Positions 43,701-56,381 of a DNA stretch of 64,000 nt are shown here, in pieces. This DNA comes from Evernia prunastri (Eukaryota > Ascomycota > Lecanoromycetes > Lecanorales > Parmeliaceae), in the NCBI GenBank assembly GCA_003184365.1, contig NKYR01000028.1:248268-312267 (forward strand), written 5' to 3'. Both the position numbers and the translations under genes were made by a program. Under the pieces are notes generated by a model. The model was not told where the DNA came from. It saw only the letters and a list, made by a program, of their open reading frames with translations, and searched no databases. Every line of letters begins with the position of its first letter. Position 1 is the first letter of the stretch.

Positions 43701-44469
43701 TTCCCACCTTATCGACTTTGGGGCACTCGTTCACCAGAGGCACATAATTGAGTGCCTGTATATGGGTACGACCGAAGTTCTTCGCATATTACTTGTTTCA
43801 TGGCCTGAGCAGAGATTGCGGCCGAGGAGATATACGTCATTTGACGAAATATATGGCGATGACGCGGAGGGGAACGAAACGTACAGTGGAGAGTCTGTCG
43901 GGACTCTATGGGAGCTTGTTCGGGTCGAAAATGTGTACAACGATGACCCCGAAGCCAAGCTTGTCTTGCTTCTCGAAAGAGGGGAGCTGTTGAATGAGGC
44001 ATGTGGACCCGGGGGTACAGCGCTACATGCATGTATCATTGCGGTACACTTGGAAGCGACCTACCACATGAGTTTCAAAGTCCGTGAGATCCGGAGCATG
44101 CTGAACCATGGGGCCGATCCTAATGTCTCCGGCCCTCGAGGAAGACCTCTTCAACTCGCATGGAGGCTATCTCGCGCACCACGCCACTCGTTAAGCACCT
44201 ACTCCTCCGCGCCTCATTATCTTCAGCAAGCCATGAGATTACTTCTGGACTTTGGTGCGGACCCTTCATGGGTCGAGCCAAATGGAATATCAATTGATCG
44301 ACGTACAATTGAAGCGTGGTGCGCGATGTCGGAGGAAGAAATGGATGCGCATTGGATGGACGGTGACTACCCGTACTGTAAATCAAATTGGTATACGTAC
44401 GAGTTCCCTCTCTACCATCCTGCTGCAAGTAATGTGGAAAGCGACATGAAAAGACGGCGATTACGGTAA
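40798..44469 (+). CDS. Hydrolase-NACHT NLR-like receptor (SesB-like N-terminus) with altered Walker A
   Basis: Well-supported exons are 40978-41224, 41271-41826 and 41891-44469, all in phase. The N-terminal domain is an alpha/beta hydrolase of the SesB/DUF676 kind: VFVHGLIGTW, nucleophile Ser in VHSLGGLL, FFGTPMLGAD and the His region ADHMNMTKF. Next comes a NACHT NTPase with QGKPGSGESTL as Walker A and CILVDGLDEFSG as Walker B, then a helical region and weak ankyrin-like repeats (MLNHGADPNVSG, LLLDFGADPSW). In fungi such hydrolase-NACHT proteins act in allorecognition and cell death. The invariant P-loop Lys is Glu (GAG at 42077-42079). The first exon from ATG 40798 (MQALRRIFGVQSSSEFHDHG) looks genuine but does not join the second in phase with any GT-AG intron seen, so the 5' end may carry a frameshift. 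Length would be about 1,170 residues. Confidence 0.85.
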
Positions 44470-45643
44470 TGCCTCAAACGACGATTGAGCGATTTCGAAA
44501 CGAAAGCTCCTTCTCCGACCGAGTCGTACGTATAATAACAAACGCAATATCTTCACACTGGCTGTCAGATTCCTGAAGACTTTACAAGCTTGAACTCCGT
44601 CGCCCAATCCCTCAGTCTTCCTCAACCCGACCATAGATTCATCTACTTTGACACCACTAGCCACACCTTCCACATCAAAACTCATCGGCACCGATGACAG
44701 CATCAACGGACCATTCTGGTGCATCTCCCACTACTCACGATACCACTTCAGCCCGGCTCGATGAGAAAGCACACGTCGATAGTATCTGCCCCATCATACT
44801 CGTCATCTGCGGCACTCGCAGCGCCGATCGACTGACTTGCGCCCGCTGGAGAAGAGCAAGGTGTGTTCCAATGGAACGCGGTGGATCGGCAACATTCAAG
44901 GATCTGTGTAGAGCAAGGTCAAAATCGCCGGAAGCGCGGACGGCTCCTGTGTAGAGGTACGGCGTGTTCGAAGTGCCAGCCTCTCAGCTAGCCACGTGTG
45001 ACCGAGTGCTTTTCAGCGTATGACCTCTCATTTTCTTCGCATTTCTTTTTGTTAGATAGATTAAGAATGTATTGCGATGTCTCAAAATCTTGTTATCGAT
45101 GTCTTCTCTCTTTTTGATTGAAACTTATCAGTATCAGTTTTGGCGCCGCTTTTAATAAATCACGATCAAGATAATATCGGCAATGATAAATTTACCTGAT
45201 ATTTTTGACTGTATTTGCGAAGGTCTGCTCAACGTGCCTCCGACAGGAGCCCTCAGTGCATATAATCAATATATTTGTATGCACTGCTCTGAAAGCGAAT
45301 TTAATGGTTGAGATATAGACCCGAGCAGAGAGTGTCTGGCAGCAGATGTTGTGGGTTGAATCTATCGACCAACGTCTATAGTGCAGTTTGACGCCGACGT
45401 TTCGGATCCACAGACTTCCCGTAATCATCGCACCTCGTGATTCTTGATTATCGTTGGACGTGATGAACTTGGTATCTCCCTCCGAAGATGTTAGAGATGA
45501 CTAAGAGTCACATCATAGTTAAAAATGCCATCAGTCTACTAAGAAATTTCTTCGATTGACAATCCCTCACACCAAATATTCCATTGCCTTCTGTAACTCG
45601 CAACCAGGGTTTTGAAGTGGGCAGCGCCACATATCAAAGCTGC
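44470..45643. other. Intergenic between convergent genes
   Basis: No gene supported; AT-rich in 45000-45500. Confidence 0.5.
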
Positions 45644-46445
45644 TTATGCCACCGTGCCCGCCACTGAGGCAGCCTTGACCCAGGTCTCTCTCTCCTGCAA
45701 CCCCATGAACCACTTGTCCACGTTCGGATACTTCTCAAACGTTCTTTTGTATGCAAATGCCTTCAAAGCTGACCCGTTAGGCAAATGAAACAAGTCAACC
45801 AAGGTCAATTTATCTCCAGCAAGATATTTCTGTTGAGTCAGGACCTTGTCATAGTAAGCGAAAACTTCATCGAGATCAGCTTCGGCTTGAGCGACTCTTC
45901 CTCCATCCGGAGGACCAAGACCTTTCGCTCTGTTTAAACTACGGTTAGCGACTCTGAAAGTAGAAGATGACGTTTGCGAGGGTCAGGTAGATACTTACTT
46001 TTTGATGACAAGCTCCGTTCCAATTGTCTCAGCAGCGGCCGCAAAATAGCATTGTTCCACAGAACAAGCTTGTTCAAATAGACCATAGGCCTTGTCGTCG
46101 CCCTCTGGGATCAATTTTGTCCCGGAAGCGTACTTCCTGAAATGAGAATTTTGTAAGACTATTTTTTGCTTCTACTTCCTTCCGTCATCAACACAAAGAC
46201 AGAACACGACTGTTCAATACTTACCGTGCAAGATACTTGCAAATCGCCCGGCTCTCGAAAATGAGAAAACCGTCATCCTCCAACGCAGGCACCTTCCCAA
46301 AAGGTTGCAACTTCTTGTAGGTCTCATTCTTCTGGTCCCCCTTTGCAATATCAATGAGGATATGTTCATACGGTAATCCAATTTCCAGAATCGTGACCAA
46401 CACGCGGGCAAATGACATAGCTGAGCCATAGAGTTTGAGAACCAT
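45644..46445 (-). CDS. Glutathione S-transferase
   Basis: Exons 46445-46225, 46136-45999 and 45929-45644 close in phase to 214 residues, normal for a cytosolic GST. The thioredoxin-fold half has VLKLYGSAMSFARVL (glutathione-activating Ser/Tyr region), FGKVPALEDDG with the cis-Pro, and the glutathione-binding ESRAI motif. The C-terminal helical half has LAGDKLTLVDLFHLP, matching the GST N-capping region. The layout resembles theta/phi-type fungal enzymes. It conjugates glutathione to electrophiles in the cytosol. For the second intron two acceptors are in frame (24 bases apart); the one following a GCTAACC branch point was chosen. Confidence 0.92.
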
Positions 46446-49400
46446 TTTCGCGGTCGGATCCCGTATGTCGCAATGATCAGTGTGAGCAGCCTTCTGGATG
46501 ACGAGTTAAAAGGAACTGATAGCAGAACTACGAGAGCACCAGCTGCAATTGTGTTCAAGGTTTTCTATCACAGAAAAAAAGTTAAAAATTCAACTGCTTG
46601 ATAGCCAGCTGTGTGAGGCAAGCACTACATTTCTTTAGTGTAGGTAAGCACTAAAGACTAGCTCACATTATCGAACTCTGTCAGACAGCGAATGGGCGCC
46701 TGATGTAATGTGTATGTGCTTGATTATGTCTATCTAATGGAGTGTTTGCAAGCTACAGATATGGTGGCATATTGCCAAGACTTGCTTAGTCATCAGCGCT
46801 AGCGCGGGCTAGCTGGCCTTCTATTGGCTGGTGCTAACATGTGGAAAAACAAACAACATGCCTGTATCTGCAGGGAAGGATCAACAACAGCGCAAAACCA
46901 CATTTTTGTTCCCACAACCACAACGACATCATTTATGGGCCTGAGGCCTACAGTACGGTAATCAGCTCATTATAAGGTATCTGCCCGTGCCCATAATGAG
47001 CGGTTTACACGACTGTAGACCTCGGGTCCAAGGATCCCCTGAAATCGCGCAATGCCACGTACTCTTTACGACAGTCAGGCCATCAAAAGCCTTTCTTTCG
47101 ACTGAGCCATACTAGTCAACGATATGGATACCTACCGACCTCGCCCTCTCATAAGTCTATCATATTCAGCAAATACAGTCAACCTCTCGACGCGTTCGCA
47201 AGATGCCACGCGTTATTTCAGTCAGCAATAAACAGTCATTTCAGCAAAGGCCGTAACGCGTCTACACTGTCAGATCTCAACATCTAGACATTACACTTCT
47301 TGCTCAGCCTCCGCCATACCGTCTCTCTCACCCCAAAAAGACACGTCCTCATATCGTCATCGATTACCTACTCAGCCTACGACGCGAGCGATCATCCACC
47401 CTGTCCTCTTCCGAGGTGTCTCGATTTATACGGTGTCAAATCGTTCGACTTCGCTCTATCGAAACGTATCCGACATATTATACTACAGATGATATTCGGA
47501 TCTTGAAGCTCGGCCTCGCCTACCGAGTAACAGACTACACTGAGAAGTAGTGACCCTCAGCAGTTCGCCAGAGCAACTCCGCCAAGTGGGCTGGAATGAA
47601 AAAGAGTTGGAATTGGGATACTGTTCTTTGGGACCCCCGGGCTTAGAGGGGTCCCACCCCATATGGAATCTACAATACATAGAAAACACCAAGGGTTTCG
47701 GGTCAAAAAGCAGGACATGGTTCTTTACGAAAGGGGTCCGGCGACCGTAGGGTAGCCTCTTTCAATGGTTCAGAAAATTAGGTAGATTATTTGATAGATA
47801 GCACATCTCGCATAGTCGGCCAATCAGGCAAGACTTCAGGGTAGTCTGAATTAATCAATCAATCAATCAACCTGTATCTGCAGGCTGACAAACTCTGACG
47901 ATACCCACCCAATAAGACCCTGTATTGACAGCGGCCCTCAAAGAATAGCTGTGGTGTATGGTCTGCGCATTACCGAAGCGCCGTCAACTCTCTTGATAGA
48001 GTACCCGTATATTTAAGAGAGTCTTAACGTAGCTGATAGTCATTTAGGCTCATTGCGATTCAACGCAGCCTCCGAAATCCGGTTTGCAGACTCTCATCTG
48101 TTATCAAAGGCATCTTACTAATGAAAAAATATAGACTGGCCAGAAACCAGACCAATTCCGCTCTCTTTTCCGTGTTGTCATCAAAGATAGTGGTGTCTTA
48201 AAGCAATAAATTATAGCTCTAATTGAGCTCGAACTCTTTAACGTTCCGACGAAAGTTCATTATCGCTTTACCTTTCCTAGCAGACACAACAAGAGCAGAG
48301 GGCGCCGGGAAGGGGGGTGGGGAGGGGGGGTTGGGAGGGGGGTGTTCATTAGGATATACTGGGCTGAGCAGGCATTGCTGGACTAGGATACCGTCTTGAC
48401 CGTACCATGCAACGTTTCTGCATGATTCATATCTGTCTTCGTCTTCTGCGGAGCTGGGAATACAAAGGAACGTATCATCGCTTTTCGGAGGCGTGAGCCG
48501 CGAGCATACAAAAAAAGCAAGCGTTTGATTTCTTAGGTTTGGCCAAATCCGTCATTATTCTGCGCCGAAGAAACAGTTCTCTATCAGATGGCTGAGGCTC
48601 CTACATGCATGTAGCCTTGTCAGGAAACAGGCTTAGCTGCATCCTATGATGATCTTTAAGTTGCCAATGTAACATAACCATGATGTGAGAGTAGGACTTT
48701 CGAGCTTTTACTAGAAGCGCACCAACAAGTCGAACGGATCTTATTCTTGTTACTTGATGCTGTATTATGCTAATCAATCCGGAATATACACTGTGGCGTT
48801 AGTTGGTTGTAACTGCTTATTCATGAAGAGCGTCATCTGATTGGACGTGTACTCGTACTTAAAAAGCAAAGACCTGAAAATGTACGGTTTGTTCTCGTAA
48901 AAATAGTCGACACCCGTCACGACGCCTTTTACTTGCATGTGTTTGTGGCGTGCCCCAACTGTGGTATTTCGCCATACTTACGTGTATGCAGCGGCTCTGC
49001 TCTAGCCTCGCGAGGAGTGATTTGCAGCATTGCATCAGCCGATTGTTTGATGATCTGCATGTAAGCATTGTTGCCTTGATGGTGAACCATGAGGCGAATC
49101 AAAAGATTTGCGAGTGTGTGATACAATGGCCTTGCGCAGTGTACATAGCGACGAGTCCTATCATTTGGACACACGCATCAAGGCATTGCTGGGTTTGGAT
49201 TCTTTGCAAAGAGAATAAAACCACGCAACAAGTGGCCGCTAGCTCGCTTGCAAATCTCAATATAGGATATAAATTTCCTCTGTAAATTTGTTCATTGATG
49301 ATGACATTATTTCATATAAATATCAAAAGCCCTAAAAATATTGGTCGACCCCGCACCAAACCTGATCTGGCCCCGAGGCAAGGCTGTCACATTCTTTGAG

Positions 49401-49742
49401 GGAAATATCAGATATCTGCTCAGCCTGATTTCAGAAAGGAGCGCAAGTTACGGTCTGATGTTCGTCGGACATACGATATCGTTAATAGTATGTGGTGTGA
49501 CAGCTGATTAGCCTGATTGGATTTGAAGAAGCGCAAGTGACAAGTCTTAATCATGCCGGTTTCCAGGTTCCAGATAGTCCAGATTCAGCGTATGCAGAAA
49601 ACTCTGGAATCCTTGACGCTGAGGAAATCGCTTCGCACCCACTATGGATAGTAGCAAATTGCTTCATATTCTCCCACATCGCGATTGCGCACCTCCTATC
49701 AATTGTTGTGTACCTCGCTTAGCAGATTTCTGGTGTTTCGAA
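46446..49742. other. Gene-poor intergenic region
   Basis: About 3.3 kb without a supported gene. An AATC microsatellite lies near 47852-47870 and a strong G-rich tract at 48307-48343 (listed separately). ORFs up to 114 residues lack protein-like features. Confidence 0.5.
48307..48343 (+). other. G-rich tract with G-quadruplex-forming pattern
   Basis: At least four runs of three or more G with loops of one to two bases (GGGAAGGGGGGTGGGG, then GGGGGGG and GGGAGGGGGG). Confidence 0.6.
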
Positions 49743-50147
49743 ATGCCTCCCAGCCGTTGCAGCCAGGGCGACCCATCCCCTCCACCAGAGCTTCCTTCAG
49801 CCAGGCCCAGGCCGTCCAACAGGTTCAAGAAGGCCTACATTAAGGCCAAAGAAATCAACACGGCGCGCGAAGCAGATGAAGCCCGTAACAAATCGCCCAC
49901 CCCTGCTTATTCCGGTGGAGGCCCAGGTTCTCGTGCGAAGTATTTCGAGCGACAGAGTGCTATCCATCGCCCCCCCTCCGAATATTTGTTAGCCAATCTC
50001 ACCAAAATCGGTAAAGAACTTCCTCCACAAACATTGCAAGTGTCAACCATCAATCCCAATCGACATTTGAAGCTCTTGTATAAGCCGTATACGAAAACAC
50101 CAAGAAAAACGAACGGTCAAGGGTCTCACAATTGCCTAGCGCGGTAG
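49743..50147 (+). CDS. Doubtful small basic protein or decayed fragment
   Basis: ATG 49743 opens 134 residues, Pro-rich at the start (PPPELPSARPRPSNRF) and basic in the middle (KKAYIKAKEINTAREADEAR). No domain recognised, and no introns or promoter features seen. It may be a fragment of a decayed element. Confidence 0.25.
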   Translation: MPPSRCSQGDPSPPPELPSARPRPSNRFKKAYIKAKEINTAREADEARNKSPTPAYSGGGPGSRAKYFERQSAIHRPPSEYLLANLTKIGKELPPQTLQVSTINPNRHLKLLYKPYTKTPRKTNGQGSHNCLAR

Positions 50148-51206
50148 AATGACTGTGGAGGTAGATGATGATATGGAGTGAGTATTCCGAAAATTGGTAT
50201 AAGATCGGCCAACAAATTTGCGGAAGGGTGGGGGGCGATGGATTTTCCCAAGCGTTCTTATTGAATCTGCACCCGATAAAGGTGCGTCCACCGACTAATG
50301 GCAACGAGCCGCTAATCTGATGCAAGGATGTCCAGCACGCCAGACTGTAGTCCGATACAACAGTCACTTTTCTAAAACGCCTTCCTCCGCGCCCTCCCAC
50401 CCCCCCCACCCTAAAACATCCCGTGCCCCAAGCGAGATTCAAATGTGGGTCTTATTCATGGCAAACAGTTCTTAGCTTACTCTGTCGTGGTGATATTATA
50501 GGTTGGATCTTTCGTGGTTCGCTAAGTGTTTGGATACTGAAGACCGGCCCGATGAATTACGCCAATGAGTATCTACCTAATGATGCAGTATTTGCATATC
50601 TTGCTATCATTACTCTGCGAGAAAATATCACATTTGAATCCTGTTTCGATGCATTAACAACACTTCCCACATATTCATTTATACTGATCACCCCAGGAGG
50701 GATAATGTGTTCAAGACTCAGCGCACTGAAGGTTGGCAGGATCGAGTGTGGACTGGAAGACGGTCCCAGCGGAGGGGGAAGATCTTGCGCGCGAGATACG
50801 CATCAGTAGGACTATGAGCCGTGAAGCACCTCGAGACTGCGACTCCGAAAATCTTACACTGATACCGGGAAGGAATATACTGTATCACATTAGGCTGCAC
50901 ATGCAATGGTACCCCTCCAGAATTTAGCGCCAATGTTCTTGCGTTGCTAAGATAGGGCTATGCAGACATGCACAATGGAGGGGCAAGTCTCCTGGCTCGC
51001 GCAGAAAAATAATCTGGGTTGGGGGCCGCACTCGAGGCTTTAAATTTCGCTACAAGCATAGATGTCGCTCAGATTTTTCTTCCACTTGACCTTTCACTCG
51101 TTTATATCTTTCCGGTTAGGAGTCAGGTTTACCTTACATTTATGCATCCTCTCATCCTCGCGTTAGACTTCTACTGCCATATAGCAGCTATCAGCAGCAC
51201 GTGATC
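50148..51206. other. Intergenic, no gene supported
   Basis: Short frames at 50423-50927 are not protein-like. Contains the promoter of the DUF3176 gene. Confidence 0.5.
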
Positions 51207-53161
51207 ATGAGCGTTCAAACCCCATTGGAAATGGTTTCATTTCGATCGGATGCCTCTAACGGATCACAACATCAGTCAATCCATCATGACCCTGCATTCG
51301 AAGAGCTCTCTTCTCTGGTAACGGATGAAGCCAGTGAGCAGAGATCAGGGGCGGATCCCAATAAACCTTCGTGGTACAAAGTTTTAAGTACCGGGCTCTG
51401 CTGGTGGCTACCAGAGATCTGCGCACTGCTGTTGTCCATAGCATCTTTCCTAGTGTTGATTGTACTTGTCAAGCACTATGAAGGCAAAGGGGTCCAGGAT
51501 GTGAATTTGCCTGCCTCACTTACTCTTAACGGTCTAATCGCTTTACTGTCGACACTGATTCGAGCTGCCCTTATGGTGCCAGTCGGCTCCGCATTGAGTC
51601 AGGAAGCGTGGGTTCAGCTCTCGAGAGTTAGGAAAACTCGAAAAGGTCACGCCCAGTTGCTGGATCTTGAGATATCGGATGCAGCCTCGCGAGGGACGTG
51701 GGGAGCGTTCCTTTTCCTACTACAGATGAGAAAACAGTAAGATTAACATATGACGCAGCCTCACGTACCGAGAAAAAGCTAATATAAACTAGATGGCTCG
51801 CATCTCTGGCATCTATCGTCACCATCGTATCCCTCGTCTTTAGTACCTTTACCCAGCAGCTTCTCACCTTCAAGTCTTTTCCTGTCACGGACAATCCCCA
51901 GGAACAGCCGACCATCGTCCCCCGCAGCGAGGCTTGGACACAATTCGAGGGTAATCCTGCAGAAGGAGGTAATTAACGATGAAAAAGCTTGAGAATACGG
52001 CTTTGGCTAACGTTTCTAGCCCTTGGTCCACCGCTCCTACTGAAAGCCGCAGCTTACAACGGTATCATGAACTCGGTTGTAGAGCCAATCACCGCTATAT
52101 GTCCGACTGGTAATTGCACTTGGCCTATTACTCCCTCACTGGCCATTTGCGGTGCGTGCTCCAACACCACGTATCAACGCAAGTGCAGTACGGGTGGGTT
52201 ATATGCTTCTGATTTACCCTGCAACTTCTCTATGCCTTCCGGCACGCAAGTGACATTGCAAGGCGGGAGCGAAGGTAATGGATTTGCAGTCTTTCCAAGT
52301 CAAGGAGCCAAATACAAACAAGCAGATACGAGCATGCTGTACATTGCCAACTTCGAGATGATAGGTGCTGGATATAGCGAATCTATAGGGGCATTCTATC
52401 CTGGCGTCGACGCCGATGTCAACGCTTACGAGTGCGCAATGTGGATGTGCGTGCAAGCCTACAACGTTAGCATGACGACATCAAGGCAATCGCAAGTCAC
52501 CACCCAAAATTTCTCGCGCGTCGTAACCGGTTCTCTCAACACGGAAGCTGAAGGAGCAACTTCTAACATCACCTTCGCTGGTCTCCCTACAGACATGAAT
52601 CCAGCACCGGATGCGACAAATTATTCTGTTGAATATCTGGCCAGCCTAGCCCTTCAAGATTTTACAGAGAATTTGTTCAACGGCACTGTTTTCCTAAATC
52701 TCGAGTCTGTACTGCCGAGTAGCGACGTGGTTCAGGCTATCTGGAATGCTACGGGCTCGGTCGCCGACCTAGATTCCTGGATCAAGAATCTTGCTGGCAG
52801 TCTGACCAATGTTATCCGATCCTCCAACGTCGAATTGTCTGATGGATCTAACCTATATTATCGTGGGACTGCCTATCATTTAGGCTACGAAGTCCGTTGG
52901 GTCTGGATTACGTTGCCTGCCATTCTTCTGGTCATGTCCGCTTTGATCCTTTTCACGATCATGATCCAGACTGCAACGAGTCCCGTCCAGGCGTGGAAGG
53001 CAAGTCCGCTTACATTGTTGTTTATGGATGTCGATTTCAATCTACGGAGGAAGGCGGATGGGCAAATGGGGCATGTCAACGGTATTAGCAAATCCGTGGG
53101 TGAATCTAGAGTGATTCTAAGGCAGGACGAAGACAAGAACTGGCGACTCAAGGCTTTGTGA
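51207..53161 (+). CDS. DUF3176 family multi-pass membrane protein
   Basis: Exons 51207-51736, 51793-51968 and 52020-53161 close in phase to 615 residues. The N-terminus is cytosolic and polar. Three membrane segments follow: ICALLLSIASFLVLIVLV, LTLNGLIALLSTLIRAALMV and WLASLASIVTIVSLVFSTF. The family block WVQLSRVRKTRKGHAQLLDLEISDAASRGTWGA (split here only for description) lies between the second and third. A large Cys- and Asn-X-Ser/Thr-rich extracellular region (CPTGNCTWP, CGACSNTT) is next, then a last segment (WITLPAILLVMSALILFTIM) and a short basic tail. This is the standard DUF3176 topology. The function of the family is not established. Confidence 0.92.
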
Positions 53162-54353
53162 AAAATTTACGAATGTGTACTGAGCAAATTGCATCGTGAT
53201 ACCGCTCGTTAGTATACTAATACAGTCGGACTAAGTAGGGTTAGATTATATTCCTTCGGCTATAAGTATCGTATATGAGATGTTTTGATATATCATTATC
53301 GCAGACTGTCTCGAGTAATCTTATTGTCGCACACTATATCAAGTACACTACAAAAACAGTTCCCATAAAGACACAAACCTCCTGGTCATCGCGCCCCTGA
53401 CACAAGTCACGTACCTCTGTGCGATATTGCCATACAATGCGAACAACACCCTGCTGTGCGACCGGCTAACCCCCATTCTCACTGTGGCGAAGAGCATAAG
53501 AATAAGGAATGAGCACAGCATAGGGTTTACAGCATTATTCTCGTACGAGTGGCATTAGTTGACCGTGCGTTTGATTCGTGTTGTGCCTGGATTGTTCGCC
53601 ATGGAATTCTTTAGCCTGGTGTTGGCAGTTTGACACTATCGGTATTTGCCCCTTCAGCCTTTGTTGTCCATTCCCTTTACCTTTGCTTTATTTTCTTCTT
53701 TTATGGCTAGAACCGTCTGTCGTGTTCTCCAATTTAATTTCTGGCTCATTGTTGCCTGATCTTTGTTTTGTCCAGTTGCTGTGATAACTGAGGCTTTCCC
53801 CGTCTTATTGTTTTGATAAGCTCCTGGTATTTATGAAGGCAAATCACAGATAGAGGATTCTACAACTCTTTCAACATACGACGTAGAAGTCGGCGTTGCC
53901 ACTAGTTCGCGCGTCGCGAGAGAAGCTCGTTAAATACTCCTCTATAAATATATATCTGTGTCAATTTATTCTCCTCTTATTACTCGCCGTGAACACGGCT
54001 TTTACTACTTCCGCTCAACACGAGTTCTACCCAGCACATGACCTGGACACTGCTGCTGTAGACACAGCTTTTGACACCATGGCGCAACACCGACTCTGTC
54101 CAACATATGAGCTGAGAACTATATATTCGGCGGTCTTGTCTTCTTCTCTGTCTCTCTTTTCTTACCCACCATCATTTGGCATACCTTCAAGGCTTTGTCT
54201 TCGCTTTAGAGTGGAAACCCCCTACACTTGAAAACATCAAGCCGAGCTGGCAAACCGCGGCGGAAACTGCAAGATCTTCGTACAACCTGAAAATCAATCC
54301 ACGTCGAAGGCCTCCGCGTATCAACGTCGTCCATCCCCATTCCAACTTTCGCC
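53162..54353. other. Intergenic with an imperfect duplication upstream of the coiled-coil gene
   Basis: No gene supported. About 53995-54050 (AACACGGCTTTTACTACTTC... to CACATGACCTGGAC) is imperfectly repeated at about 54060-54115 (GACACAGCTTTTGACACCAT... to ACATATGAGCTGAG). Confidence 0.5.
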
Positions 54354-55475
54354 ATGTTAAGCTGGCTATGGCACTCGGAGTCTCAAAACCCAGAGGAACT
54401 CCGCGAAGAGCTCATGACATCGACGACTCGTAGAATCGGCGTTAATCTACGCCACGAGCATATCAGTACCCCTCGACGGCAAAAGGGCATGGAGGACGAG
54501 CTAAGCCGTCGCATCAGACTCATGCAGAAAATACCGGGCTCTGATCCCCATGCTATCTTTGTTTACAACGATCGGGGTTTCAAGTCTTTCACTTCGGAGT
54601 ACAAACAGATACTGCACTGGGACATGCTAGCTCGGAAGCCAAAAGCTGGGTCCAAGTATCTCGACTACACTCGAGATATGCTGAAGCGAGAAATTGAGAA
54701 AGCGAAAAGTGCCGTAACTACTTCGAAAGTTGCAACACAGGAGCAGCCTTGTGACCTGTTGAATGAAGACTTTGGGCAACTGAAGGACGACCACGATCAT
54801 CTCAAGGAAGGCCACGATCAGTTGCGAGAAGACTATCAGCAACTGAGGGAAGATCAGAAGCGACTCAGGGAAGAGCATGAGCGAATGCTCAGTGGCTGGA
54901 GAGAGCAGCCGGAGAAAACGGACAAGGGGCGTGGCAAAGAGAACTCTGATACTCGGAACATGCGATCTCACGATGACCGTGAGATGCGAATTTTGGAGCT
55001 GGAAGACCCGAGGTCCATTCCGGAAGCGGAGAGGCGAGCTCGAGAGGCATCGGACGCACGTGAACACCAGCGTTTTGAAAACTCAGTCCAAAGTAAGCCA
55101 AGAGGTCAAGGCTTAGAGGCGAACGATGAAGCAAGGAAAGAATCCTACCACAATCAAAGAGAACCAGGTCGTCGTCTTGGTACCCGACATGAGAACTACA
55201 TTCAGAAGTCTACTCGGGGCCGGCCCAACATGGAACGACCACCACAGCACCGAGAAAGGTCTGCTCTGTCACCATGGGCAAGTATTTCGAAAAATATGTC
55301 TCTCCGTGGTCCATCAAGACCGGCAGCCACACGTATTGATTCAAAGGTACCGACAGGCTCAAAGCGAAGCAACTTCCAGACCCCAAGCTCCTCCGAGAAG
55401 CTCCTTACCCCGCAGGAGCACTTACGCGAACCAAGCTCGCATGGCAGGAAAAGCCGTCCGTTCAGTCTTTACTAG
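54354..55475 (+). CDS. Coiled-coil protein, function unknown
   Basis: A single exon of 373 residues from ATG 54354. Residues about 140-185 form a heptad repeat with unit (H/D)xxLRED: DHLKEGHDQLREDYQQL then REDQKRLREEHERM, a strong coiled coil. Before it is a globular-looking N-terminus (GSDPHAIFVYNDRGFKSFTS, then YLDYTRDMLKREIEKAKSAV). After it the protein is highly charged and disordered (Arg, Glu, Ser, Pro). No family recognised. The heptad stretch is coded by a partly repetitive DNA segment (about 54775-54890). Confidence 0.68.
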   Translation: MLSWLWHSESQNPEELREELMTSTTRRIGVNLRHEHISTPRRQKGMEDELSRRIRLMQKIPGSDPHAIFVYNDRGFKSFTSEYKQILHWDMLARKPKAGSKYLDYTRDMLKREIEKAKSAVTTSKVATQEQPCDLLNEDFGQLKDDHDHLKEGHDQLREDYQQLREDQKRLREEHERMLSGWREQPEKTDKGRGKENSDTRNMRSHDDREMRILELEDPRSIPEAERRAREASDAREHQRFENSVQSKPRGQGLEANDEARKESYHNQREPGRRLGTRHENYIQKSTRGRPNMERPPQHRERSALSPWASISKNMSLRGPSRPAATRIDSKVPTGSKRSNFQTPSSSEKLLTPQEHLREPSSHGRKSRPFSLY

Positions 55476-56381
55476 AAGACCAGATGCGATGTGAAACCGG
55501 GGGCGCCGCTTGTGTGGAATGATAGGACAGGCTGGGAACTCAAAGTATTGGTCGAATGTATCGAGCAGTGAGGTTCATCTCCGCATACTACCTCTCGCAT
55601 TGACGGGCCACTGCAGTAGATTCGCTTCAAACCAATCGGTGTGAACGTGACGACGAGGAAAAACGCCGTGGGCGAGGACGAGGCCCTTGTGCATTTTGGG
55701 CGTGAGAGGCTTTCTTCCTATAATTCGCTTCCAGAAAAAAGCCATGATTAGATATTCAAAACCTTTTTTTATTTAGTCTTTGGTGATTGAGATTCTGTCC
55801 ACTGCAACTTCTCTTCGCTTGAAACATTTTGCGTCTTCCATAGAGAGATTCCAAGATGCTCGCTGTCGACCTGGTAACCGCACTAGTACCATTGCAGCCT
55901 AGTGTTTTTACATCAAATGAATCTACCAACTGCATGCACTTGTTATTAGACAGCTACATGATTCTACGAACAAATCAAGTCCACATTTGTCCCTTCTTAT
56001 CCCTTGTTGCCCTTCCTCCGATACTGACCGCTCTATCGCGCGCTAAGAACGATCTAGCCATAAGCGAAAGCTAACCTAAAGGGTACTAGCTCTAGAGGTC
56101 TCCGCAGGCCTAGGGATCGTAAGGTGGATACGGTTGCAGGAATTGGATTGGCGCCCTGGGATCAATCTGAGCTCCGTAACAGGTCATGGACAGCTGGTTT
56201 CCCAACATGGGTACGAGACGGACTGGAAATGTTCGGTTCTTTCCAAATTCATATTCTGGGTGCTGAGCACAGAACAATGGGTTCTCCCATGGAACTTCAA
56301 TGGATATAATGTAATATGTACTTAATCAGCGCTACAGTCTTCCAACGGCGAGTAATGGATTGGCTAGCGTTTTTGATCTGG
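55476..56381. other. Intergenic between convergent genes
   Basis: No gene supported. Confidence 0.55.

Noticed and set aside
44694..44954. 86-residue plus-strand ORF
   Set aside because: Ser/Thr/Arg-rich with no recognisable feature.
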